From: Protostelium mycophagum
Lineage: Eukaryota > Evosea > Variosea > Protosteliida > Protosteliaceae
NCBI GenBank assembly: GCA_002081555.1
Contig: MZNV01002701.1
Coordinates: 1 to 22,301 of the forward strand
Reading direction: 5' to 3'
Length of the DNA: 22,301 nucleotides
A program made the translations under genes and the position numbers. Positions 10,111-22,301 of this stretch are shown piece by piece; position 1 is the stretch's first letter; each line of letters starts with the position of its first letter. The notes below the pieces were generated by a model, which saw only the letters and a program-made list of their open reading frames with translations, did no database searches and was not told the DNA's origin.

Positions 10111-10628
10111 TGTTGTTTAGTGGTTAAGCGTGAACGTGTTGTGTGTGTTGCTGCGTGTCTTCGAATGTGGTGAAGTCCGATTTCGTTGTGGAAAACTCGT
10201 CGAGTTTACCGTGCGGTTTTCTTACCGTGCTTTGCTGCTTTCCATAACGCAAAGAGACAGTTTTCTGTCAATTTCACCAGTCAAACTACAAATCAAAGCT
10301 CGAAATAATGATGAAAACCCGCATAAGAAATGTCATCACCCGTGTTGCCGCCGTCTCTGTAATCTGTGACATCCTTTTGAGCTCTCCCGTGAACATGATG
10401 ATTTTGTAGAATAGACTGTCTTTGTATTCATATGCTATTATTTTAGTTGGTCGGTTCGGCTTGGAAATCTTGAGTGGTGTGAGTGAGGAGATCTCATGTG
10501 TAAATTCGGCAAAGTGCGGAAAAATTGGTGTTCCCATCACCAGCCTCCCTTTCTTCTCGATTCACTCAAAGACTGAAAGGAGAACACCAGTCTCTGGACA
10601 TCTCCAGCAGCAATAATACGCACGCACG
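10111..10628. promoter_or_regulatory. Divergent intergenic region, tetraspan gene and LRR receptor kinase
   Basis: The 518 bp lie between two start codons facing away from each other. It includes a GTGTTGTGTGTGTTGCTGCGTG stretch next to the tetraspan gene and AT-rich sequence near 10400-10450. Open frames inside are short and featureless. I find no clear TATA box or conserved element. Confidence 0.4.
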
Positions 10629-13600
10629 ATGATGTCCACAAAATGTCAATTTCTCATACTTTCAATACTTGTTTATTCAACAGCACAACAACCGAATCAC
10701 GATTTCTACCTTGCATCCCTGAATGATCTTTATGCATCGCTTCAAGGTACGAATAAATCAACATCGGTGCGATGTTAACGTCTGAAGGACCAAATTGGTA
10801 CAATAATACAAATTGGGGAGGCACAAATTACTGTTCATTTTTTGGAATTACATGCATCAACAACACAATCTCGATCTCATTAGCTGGCAACGGTTTGAGA
10901 GGAAAATTACCACAAACACTGGGTAATTTGGACAATGTCATCTCTCTAGACTTATCCTACAACTCTTTATTTGGGAGGATACCGGATTCAATAGGCAATA
11001 TGACCTCGCTCAAACAATTTGTAATCAATGGTTGCCAATTAGAAGGACCAATTCCAACACAAGTATGACTTCCTATACTTTATATGGAAGATCGATCATG
11101 AAAATCAAATTGGGGACACTTCGCATCACTCCCCGGAGTTATATCGGAGTCATGAAATTTCCACTAAATTTCCATTTTAAAAATGTTTACGCAGAAAGCA
11201 CAACCAACCATTCTCTTTGTCTCAATCTGTCACTACGGCAAAGCCACACATCCCCCAAGAGGCACAAAGAACCTTCGGTCCATACATATAGATGTCAAAT
11301 CATATTCCTATTGCAGCAATCCCCAGTGGGCTACCACCAAGCAAAAACATTGAAATATATATTCACGGCAGCCATATTTCGAGTGTATTTTGACGCAACT
11401 TACGTATGTTGGCGCTGTGTGTCACAAACAAAATTCTCCAGGCGACAACTCCTCTCTTGAATAAATAAATCCATCCTCTCTATTATCTTCTGAACCTACC
11501 AGATCGGAATGCTGCGAAACTTGACCAAATTTTGGGTCTCGGGGAACTTACTCAGCGGGAGTATTCCATCTACAATCGGTGATGCCAGCAAACTGCAGGT
11601 GAGACATTATTATTGGTGCTAGAGCATTTTTTGAATGAATATGGACACTATTCAACTGGACCTAATCGGGTTTTGTTCTGCAATCCACAGAAGCTACAAC
11701 CAAAAATGTTCAGTTTCATATCCCATCTACAGAGTTGTAAAGAGACATCAGTTCCTAACTTTCCCAATAATTCTACAAAGATGCGATACTAAGGTGACAT
11801 TTGACATGACGTGACATTTCCCAGGATTTGGATCTGAGTTACAACGACCTGACCGGACAAATTCCGCTTAATTTATCTCCATCAGGGCAACTCAACACGC
11901 TAGAACTTCAACATAACCGCCTCAGTGGTGAGTTTTCGATGAGATTTCGCCTGAAAATGGTGCTCAAGTCTTCAGGGACGATTCCAGATGCGTTCTACAA
12001 CGCCACCACTTTTTACCAATGTGAGTTGTAATTCTTGTTCATTTTTTACAACTTTATCATGCATGCCACAGCTCATCTACAATTGCAATCGCTTGCGATA
12101 ATGATATGACGAGTATTTCTGACATCTCCAGTGAACCTGTCATATAATCAGTTGACAGGATCAATTCCTCCATCTTTCAGATACATCCGCTCTCTGATCG
12201 TATTTTACCTCAGTCATAATCAGTTGAGGTATGTCATTCTACAACTAGAAAAACTATCAGAAACTATTTTCCTTTGATTTTTTAGTGATTAAATATGTCA
12301 CAGTTATTTTCCTCCAGATGCGGTGATCAACGCTGGATGCCTGGAGTTTGATATAAGGCAAGTCCCGATCTGTCATATGTCACTTTTCACCTATCAAAAC
12401 TGACATTTGACAGCTATAATCAATTCTATGGGCCTCTTCCCAACGTTTCACCGATGTGCAAATATATCAACTTCTCAAATAACAAATTTTTCGGAAGCAT
12501 CACCTTTCCCTACTACAACTTTGTACGTAATATGACGTCATCATGACATATGTACAACGATAATGACATGTACAGAGTATGGGTGGCAGCATTCTGGCAT
12601 TTTATGCGAATAATAATCAATTAACCGGAACGATTCCAACCCAAATCGGAAATAATTTGAGACTGAACGGAGTGGATTTATCGAATAATCTTCTAACCGG
12701 AAATCTTCCGGTTTTCTCCGGAAAAGCGTGAGTTTAGAATTTTAGTCCGTGAATCGAAATTTTCTTCGGTGGCTTGAAAATATTTTCTTTGTTGCAGAGC
12801 TGTAACTGGTCTATTTTTAGAGCCACGACTACAACTCCTACAGGTTGACATTTATAAACGTCGCGAACAACCGATTGAGTGGAGATCCACAATGGAACAG
12901 CACTTTTGGTGAGACTCACACATCTACAACGAGCCATTTTAAACTTTTTAGGGGGTGGCAATTTTAATAGTATAAATATCTCGAGAAATTTCTTCACTGG
13001 AAGAATTGACTCCGTATCTGCTATTTTGACAACTCTTGACGCTTCGTACAACCAACTTTCAAGTGCAGATCTATCTGTAAGATTTCGTGAGGAGTTGTAG
13101 ATTGACATTTTCAGATAGGCGGTGCGCTGAATACTATCATTTTGTCACACAACAATTTTACAGCGGTAAGAAAAGTATCATGATGTCGCCCTGTAGTCAT
13201 GACATTTCTCATCTTTTTCAACTCATTACGTCATCACCCACTGACATGATCAGATTCCGAAGGGTACCTCCGGCATATTCAAACTGGCGTATCTTGATCT
13301 CTCCTACAACGATATCAGTGGTTCTTGGTACACTCTACTCCAACTCTATTATCTCACTTATTTGAATCTATCCCACAATAAGTTGTCACAAGGTCTGATC
13401 GGATACGCCTCTCTTGGTTTTAATAACCTTTTGACGCTGGATTTGTCACACAACAACTTGTCAGGTGAATTCTGAAAAGGAATGGTTCGTTGTAGATTGA
13501 CAGAACCAGGGGCGATACCATCGTTTATCAACTATTATGGGAATTTAGAGAAGCTAAATCTAAGCCACAATATGCTCAGTGGCTCAGTGCCAGGCCTTAT

Positions 13601-16600
13601 GAACCAGCTCAGCCAACTCCAAGTATTATCCTCTTTGAAATATCAATGTAATTATTAAATAACACTTTTTCAGGCATTGGATTTGTCGTATAATGATTTG
13701 ACTGGAAGTCTTCCCACCGATTACAGTCCATCCCTGACAACCTTCTATATACAATACAACAACCTCACCGGAACCCTCCCCTCCACCATCTACAACTGCC
13801 GTCTCATGCAATATTTAAATTTGGCGGGAAATTCATTCACCGGGTCGGTATCGGACTTTGCGTCGAGATTGACCTCTGTCGACATGTCAAACAATAATTT
13901 CTCCGGAGATCTTCACTTTGTCAGCCAGCAATCGTTCTTAACGGCCATTAACATTAGCAACAACCAGTTTGTAGGCGATTTTCCCTCACTCAGCACCGCA
14001 ATTGTAAATATCGATTTCAGCAATAATTTTTTGAGCGGCCATGTACCTTCTCTGGGTGAGTTTCGAATTTTTGAAACGAAATTTCTTCGGATTTTCAGGG
14101 AAAATTCACTGAATTTTCGAAGGGACCCTCTCCGTGCTAAGACAGTTGAACCTTAGCAATAACGACTTCAATGGTGCTGTGCCATCTCTCAGCTCATCTA
14201 CAATGCTGGATGTCTTTGATCTCAGCTACAACAGCTTCCAAACCATCAGGTTTTTATATTTATATTTTGTATTTTTCAGCGCAAAAGCGAGATCTACAGA
14301 TAAGATCTGTATAGATCTGTTGAACTGAAGTGTCTACTTGTTTCTTTCTGTTCGTGAATATCTATATAATAAATATTTTATGATTATAACCACAGCATCT
14401 CACCAAATCAGTTCTGTACCACCACTGAACCAAAATGCGTCGTGCGCATTGATACAAGACCCATTTATATGCCCGATACCCTATACTCTTTTCTACAACT
14501 GCAGTGCAATATGCCGGCCCAGTGGTACGTAAAATTACACATCTACAACGAGGATGTATTTTCATAATTCAAACTGATTTATACTAGATTTCAACAGCTC
14601 GCAGATTCGGATCACTCTGCAAGGAAATTTAAACACCTTTGATCGGACAGATTTTTTAAACAAATTATCTGCATTATTTGACATCACACAAGAGAGACTG
14701 GTCATATTACAGGTATAATTCTTTTTGAAATTTGAATTACAAAAAAGGCGGGAAAATATTTTTTCTTCGTTTGGTGTGATAAGAAGAAATTTCAATTATA
14801 ACCAGATCTTGACATTTCCCACAGCTCCAACAAGGAAGTGTCATTGTAGATCTACAGATAAACCCTCCTTCTCCACAATCTATCAACCAAGGGAGCGCGA
14901 GTATGGCTACCAACACGATACAGCGTGATTGGAATAACTATGGCAACTCCTTTTTTCTGGCGGGAGGACTGAACGTCAGTAACGTGTCATCGATCCCCGT
15001 TGCAGAAAATTCACCGAACATTTCTACCGGAGGAATCATCGGGATTGCGGTTGGGGGGACGGCCGCATTTGTTGGGGTATTTATTTTTTCATTCAAGTTT
15101 TTTCTCGACTAATTTTTAGATTTTTATGAAATAAAAATCTGGAAAATTTATGAGCCCACTACAACGTTGTAGATACTCGCGATAATCTCGTTCTTGGCGA
15201 TCAGGGCTAAGAGCAAACGTCAGAGCAAGAGTGATGTGGAGATGAATGACCCTATAGAGAGTATGACACTACAAAATGTCACTGTCGGTGCGCTTGTTGG
15301 TTCAGGGCATTTCGGAAAAGTGTATCAGGGAACGTGGTGAGTTAAATTACATTCATAGCTTTGATCACTGATATTCGAATTAAAAATCCATAAAATATCT
15401 GCGTTGTAGATGACCGATTTCCATAGGGACGGAACGGACGTGGCGCTGAAGACGATCCACGGCGCTGGTGGTGACGACTTGGACAAAAAATGGAGACACG
15501 AGATCATATTATTACACAGATTGAACCACCCGAATATTGTCCGTTTATTGGGTATTTCCATAGAAGATAAATATTGTACTGACTTTGTAGGTATTCACCA
15601 TTTCGAAGGCCAGCTGTATATGGTGAGTTTTTTAGAATATAATTAAAATCTGAGATATTTGAAGGTGATGGAATGGGCACAAAATGGAGCTGTCGATGCA
15701 TTCTTGCAAAATAGAAGGAAGGCAGATAGACTCAGCAACAACGATCTCCTCTTGATGTGAGTTTTCCCGCCAAAATATGACCATCTACAAGGATGATAAT
15801 CTATTTTTAGGTGTTTTGATCTGACGAAAGGGATGTTATATCTACAATCAAAAGGTGTCATACACAGAGATTTAGCCGCAAGAAATGTGAGCCTTTTTAG
15901 TGATCTACACGATTGTAGATGCTCATAGTTTTTAGTTGCTGTTAGACGGGTCACTCCGAGTCAAGGTGAATTCTTAGAAATTTACACGTCTACAACGAGC
16001 CGTTAACACTCGCAGATTTCAGACTTTGGGATGTCGAGACAAGAAGATGCTTATAAATCGAGTAGTAAAGAGATCCCAATCCGGTGGGCCGCCCCTGAGG
16101 TATTGTTGAGACAAAGCAGCACAAACCGCAGCGACGCTTGGAGTTTCGCTGTATGTTTATGGTGGGATTTCTTTGATTTTTAGAAGAAAATTCGCTGAAA
16201 TTCAACAGGGAGATTATGTCTTTGGGGAGAGGTACAGACATCCCATGTTCATTTGAGGTGATGTGATTAACATTATGCAGTTCCATACCAACATCATACC
16301 AATTTAGAAGTGAGAGAGTTAGTCCTGAGCAAGAGGGCCCGTTTAGAGCAGCCAGCTCGTTGTCCAGACGACATATACGATGTGACGTTACACCTCACGC
16401 CACGTCATACTGACCCTCATTTAGGTGATGACAGATTGCTGGAATCATGAAGCAGACAAGAGACCCACCTTTGCGGAGATCTACTCCAAGATGTACAAGA
16501 ATAACACAGAGGTGAGCCCGCATCCTTACCGTGAACGCGCGTTAACTTACCGCAGGTCTTCATCAACCACGAAGAGCGGCAAGGTGACCTGGCAAAGATC

Positions 16601-16912
16601 TTGTCACAAGCGAGGTATCCCTCACCAAATACAAGGAGGACATCAGGTGGCTCAGCACAGTCAAAGACGAGAGCGAAGAGGATCAAATCATGTCACTCCG
16701 CACCCGATCTCACCACCATGCGATTGGATCTCTCCATTCGCAATGTGAAAGACAGATTCGCCAATCCAAGCGACAATGTCTATTACAAGGCGGTGAGTTC
16801 TGAAACAGATACGGAGTCACGGGTGACGTATGCGGAGGATCAACAAGATGGCGAAGACGAATCACAAGAGAGCTATGAGGCGGTCGATTCAGAATCGTCG
16901 TTTTTTAAATAA
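10629..16912 (+). CDS. LRR receptor tyrosine kinase
   Basis: About 28 exons give roughly 1,290 residues. Signal peptide at the start ([19 protein letters not shown]), an LRR cap (WYNNTNWGG...C..GITC), then some 20 plant-style LRRs ([13 protein letters not shown] type), a Cys-bearing cap ([17 protein letters not shown], about 14450-14520) and a SEA-like module ([29 protein letters not shown]). One transmembrane helix ([16 protein letters not shown] plus [10 protein letters not shown]) is split by an intron at 15077-15172. The kinase has [26 protein letters not shown] and [10 protein letters not shown]. The last three are tyrosine-kinase signatures, unlike the TKL gene upstream. Tail: acidic, with Tyr in YYKAV, VTYAED and SYEAV. 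All catalytic residues are present. AATAAA overlaps the stop. Ligand unknown. Confidence 0.92.
11063..11502 (+). other. Oversized intron (440 nt) between LRR exons
   Basis: The donor ACACAA|gtatg and acceptor ctaccag|ATCGGA join two LRR halves exactly (PIPTQ to IGMLRNL). CpG is normal here, unlike the kinase-gene insert. It holds a TGAAATTTCC..AAATTTCC block, a GGC-AAA-GCC mini-hairpin (11237-11245), and a 142-codon open frame (11032-11460) with no domain character ending at AATAAATAAAT. An old insertion is possible; I cannot name it. Confidence 0.5.
15159..15172. other. 14-bp palindrome CTACAACGTTGTAG at a 3' splice site
   Basis: The palindrome joins the two orientations of the recurrent intron motif, and its last two bases are the AG acceptor of the transmembrane-segment intron. 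Confidence 0.7.
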
Positions 16913-16958
16913 ATGAATGAGTGTTTTTTGCATACACTTCGGCATGAGCCTCTTTATT
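16908..16958. terminator. Facing poly(A) signals overlapping two stop codons
   Basis: AATAAA at 16908-16913 includes the TAA of the LRR kinase. On the other strand AATAAA at 16953-16958 includes the TAA of the dioxygenase gene. Only 41 bp separate the two convergent stop codons. Confidence 0.65.
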
Positions 16959-17614
16959 TCTTTGCAGAAGGAGGCTGCATTACTGTTCCACAATCTTTAC
17001 AGGTTCTCAGATCATCCGAAGCATAATACTCTTCAATCAGGGGCTGTACATCTTTAATCACGATGGATGTACTTGATGCATACCTTCAATTTGGCACCAA
17101 GATCCAGCCCTTCAACGTGGAACTGCTTATTGACGATAACCTTCTTGCAGTTATCACAATACCATTGTAATTGGTCAATGGCATCAGGTGCCCTCTTTGA
17201 TTCAATCACAAGACCGACGGTATCTGCGAATCTCTGAGGGGAATGAGGAGTGTTGGCAGGTAAGAGGAACATTTCTCCTTCTTTGATGCTGATGTCTTTG
17301 AAGACACCATCCTCGCAGATCTTCAAGATCATATCACCCTTATACTGATAAAAGAATTCCTGTTGCAGGTCATCATCTCGAGAGATGAAAGACTGAAGAG
17401 ATCTCACGTCTGTCTGATTAATGTGAAAATCTGTTCTTCTGTTTGGACCTCCAACAGCCATCACGACAAATGTGGAGTCTTGATAGAGAGGAAAGGCGTT
17501 CACAGGTGGTTGTAACTTTGATTCATTGTCTTGAATCCACTAATGATCGATCAACTTCTCTCACTTCAACACAACTTTTACCTTGGCAAAGTTGATGGGG
17601 GGAAGTGCAGGCAT
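16954..17614 (-). CDS. HAAO: 3-hydroxyanthranilate 3,4-dioxygenase
   Basis: Four exons (17582-17614, 17408-17539, 17084-17359, 16954-17043) give 176 residues, the usual length of the fungal/bacterial form. It opens 3-hydroxyanthranilate to the precursor of quinolinate in the kynurenine route to NAD. This cupin shows [12 protein letters not shown] with the first Fe-binding His, then the Fe-binding Glu in DEFFYQ, the second His in PHSPQRF, and substrate-binding Arg in both. The C-terminal rubredoxin-like iron site is intact: WYCDNC and RTCKDC. The N-terminus ([18 protein letters not shown]) matches family members and sets the start. The 48-nt intron 17360-17407 is stop-free and in phase, so an unspliced form would insert 16 residues beside the iron site. 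It starts head to head with NSUN5. Confidence 0.95.
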
Positions 17615-17930
17615 GATGACGTCTAACTGTGATTTGTTATGTCTTCACGGAAAATTGGAGAATTTGTTAACGAAGTTGTTACCGTGAAACTGCTGCGCCT
17701 AAGGAATTTGTGAGTTTTCCATTAGGCTATTACCATGAGCACTGCAGAGCACTTTGGCCGAGCGGCCAAAGAGGACGAAATTTGGTCACCAACCAAGTCC
17801 CACAGCGCTCTCGGTAGTTTCGTGATAGAAAACTCAAAATCATCTTAATCGCATGACTTTCACGGTAAGAAAACGTGTGATTGAGAGTTGTAGAGACGGC
17901 AGAAAAAAACGGGAAGACAAGAAGTTCGAC
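17615..17930. promoter_or_regulatory. Divergent promoter of HAAO and NSUN5 with nested inverted repeats
   Basis: A perfect inverted repeat, CTTTGGCCGAGCGGCCAAAG (17752-17771), sits midway. An outer pair, TGAGTTTTC (17711-17719) and GAAAACTCA (17828-17836), encloses it. The placement between two divergent genes suggests a binding site for a dimeric regulator. A short frame starting at 17853 would extend NSUN5 upstream, and a possible 28-nt intron ending GAGTTGTAG lies at 17866-17893. Confidence 0.5.
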
Positions 17931-20934
<3,004 letters not shown>

Positions 20935-20939
<5 letters not shown>

Positions 20940-20950
20940 TCAAGATCATG
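20935..20950. terminator. Hairpin CATGATC-AA-GATCATG over the NSUN5 stop
   Basis: The left arm contains the TGA stop (20937-20939). No AATAAA follows on the plus strand in the 59 bp before the opposite gene's stop, which itself lies in a 14-bp palindrome AACAATTAATTGTT (20994-21007). The hairpin may mark the 3' end or be incidental. Confidence 0.35.
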
Positions 20951-20998
20951 TTTCATTAGAAGTCTTCAAAACAGCAGAAGAAGTATTGTGACAAACAA

Positions 20999-22152
20999 TT
21001 AATTGTTCAATGTTTGTTCGACAAGTTGGTAATCAGCATATTGGTGGCGCTTCTTGAATCCGAAGAAGATGCAGAGGACAGCACAGAGACAGCAGAGGGC
21101 GCCTACACCTCCGATAGCTCCTCCCATCATCTTCCAGGTTTTCCTGAAACTGTAAACGACGCGTCAAGATGACACAGCCTCACATCGCAGCTCCATATTG
21201 GCAATTGCCGAGGTGCTTCTGGTCAGGGTAATCTCTCCAGTCGTTCATTCTGAGCTAATAGAGGTGAGTTCTTGAACGTGTGTTCAAGATGTACCGTTAC
21301 TCTGGCACTGGAAGTCGTCGAGAAGGGATGCTCAGTGAATACGATTGAAGTGCTGAGCTGGCAGAAGGTTAATCGCAATGCATTGAAAGGGGTGAGTGCT
21401 TTTGTGCCGTTCGTCAGACCATCTACATTCCAAATCCCCTTGTTCACCTCGATCTGTAATTCTTAATCAAACATGATGAAATACAAGGGTACCTCCACAA
21501 CCCCAGCAGTAATTTCTTTGTCTGGGGACTCAAAGCGGATGAGGGACTTGTTTTCGATGGGTAGGGTGGTCGTCGAACCATAGCTGGGAAGATTTGCTGT
21601 TACTCCCCCTAATTTGGTCAGCGGACCAAGATGAGTTGATCCAAACTCACCCACATCGGTGAAAGTAAAAAGGGTGGTGGTAGCCTTCTGTAAGAGGAGA
21701 GAAGATAAAGTTCCTCCAAAGATGACACATATGGCGATGAAGAGGGCGACAAAACCGCAGATTTTGAGACCAGTCTGATTGTATTAGGTGAAACAAGTCT
21801 TCAAGTATCTCACGTTTGCCATCTAGTTCCTTGTGCAGCTGTAAATGTCCTTTCTGCTCTGGCAATTCTCTTTGCAAAAGAAGCTTAAAACCCGCCGCTG
21901 GGCAAAAAAGGCAGGTGAAAACCACGTTTGGCATGTCCGCGGGAGTGAGTGAAAATAAAGAGAAACACACCTCACTACAACAGAGATATTTGAGAAAAAT
22001 TTGTGTCACGAACATCTAAAGCGAAAGTTGCGCTTCTTACCGCAGATACGGGCAGAGATTGCAAGGGCTGATGCAAGTTCTGATGCATAGGTCCTAACAT
22101 TGTAGACACTTTGATATGTTATTGATCCTTGAGGAATGATAGATTGAGTCAT
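20999..22152 (-). CDS. Unrecognised two-helix membrane protein
   Basis: Exons, 5' to 3': 22041-22152 (MTQSIIPQGS...), 21814-21897, 21493-21774, 21301-21453, 21184-21254, 20999-21149. The third exon begins with a hydrophobic segment (GLKICGFVALFIAICVIFGG). About 140 residues, strand-rich and with Cys in TFCQLS and GNCQYG, lead to a second helix (MMGGAIGGVGALCCLCAVLC) and a short tail KKRHQYADYQLVE. The middle is therefore probably lumenal or extracellular, with both ends cytoplasmic. The tail tyrosines (YADY, YQLV) resemble sorting motifs. The first two exons agree with each other in phase but meet the third out of phase with the splice sites I chose. A missed site, a wrong first exon or a damaged gene would explain it. 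I know no family match. Confidence 0.6.
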
Positions 22153-22301
22153 GTCTTATCAATGTGTGGTAGCTAGTCTTGGACAAGGATAATCCGATCT
22201 GAAGGATTTTCTAAAATCCGTCTGATCCTTCGGACAAAGACAAGATAAAGATTTCATATTTGTAAAAGGATTATTTGTTGGGCAGGACAGAAGCAGATAT
22301 A
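22153..22301 (-). promoter_or_regulatory. 5' flank of the two-helix membrane protein gene
   Basis: This flank carries a cluster of GGAT/ATCC boxes (22187-22231), including the palindrome GGATTTT-CT-AAAATCC (22204-22219) and an overlapping pair GAAGGAT/ATCCTTC (22201-22207 and 22225-22231). No TATA box is obvious. Confidence 0.35.

Noticed and set aside
10304-10410. 33-codon frame MMKTRIRNVITRV in the divergent spacer
   Set aside because: No signal peptide, domain or poly(A) support; length compatible with chance.
13303-13313. TCCTACAACGA matching the intron motif in an exon
   Set aside because: It encodes the LRR consensus Ser-Tyr-Asn-Asp, so the match is explained by protein sequence.
17752-17771. 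TGGCCGAGCGG resembles the A box of tRNA-Leu/Ser genes
   Set aside because: No B box (GGTTCGANNCC) follows within 100 bases and no acceptor stem can be paired. The palindrome explains the match.
21647-22015. 122-codon minus-strand open frame
   Set aside because: Its middle part (21814-21897) is a plausible exon, but the remainder reads across introns and out of frame through the clearly hydrophobic third exon.

Overview
The window is nuclear DNA of a unicellular eukaryote with very intron-dense genes. Most introns are 34-120 nt, nearly all GT-AG, and were placed by hand from reading-frame continuity. The gene content points to an amoebozoan: a TKL kinase fused to MSP-like, PH and FYVE domains, a plant-style leucine-rich-repeat receptor carrying a tyrosine-kinase-type catalytic domain, kynurenine-pathway 3-hydroxyanthranilate dioxygenase, and NSUN5. 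A protosteloid or Acanthamoeba-like relative is my best guess. That is inference from gene style, not a database result.

Layout. 1-1377: no gene; the first 921 bases contain not one CpG and look unlike the rest. 1378-7623 (+): multidomain kinase (two degenerate WW domains, MSP-like domain, TKL kinase, PH, FYVE) carrying a 596-bp apparently identical tandem duplication. 7661-7915 (-): small putative secreted protein. 8056-9317 (+): short-chain dehydrogenase, divergent from the small gene across 140 bp. 9538-10110 (-): intronless four-helix membrane protein. 10629-16912 (+): LRR receptor tyrosine kinase. 16954-17614 (-): 3-hydroxyanthranilate 3,4-dioxygenase. 17931-20939 (+): NSUN5-type rRNA cytosine methyltransferase with a basic tail. 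20999-22152 (-): unrecognised two-helix membrane protein.

The genes do not form one pathway. They alternate in strand, so neighbours meet tail to tail with gaps of 37-220 bp or head to head with 140-520 bp. AATAAA signals sit on or just after several stop codons, so 3' UTRs look minimal.

The most unusual signal is in the introns. A decamer, TCTACAACGA or its complement TCGTTGTAGA, recurs across introns of three or more unrelated genes in both orientations, sometimes as a palindrome at the 3' splice site. Two further intron vocabularies recur: CGAAATTTC blocks and TGACAT/CACGTCA blocks. A family of tiny hairpins (GGC-AAA-GCC, GCGGC-AGA-GCCGC) is scattered through introns. Together these suggest introns drawn from a few recurring sequence families, possibly introner-like, or a shared splicing element.
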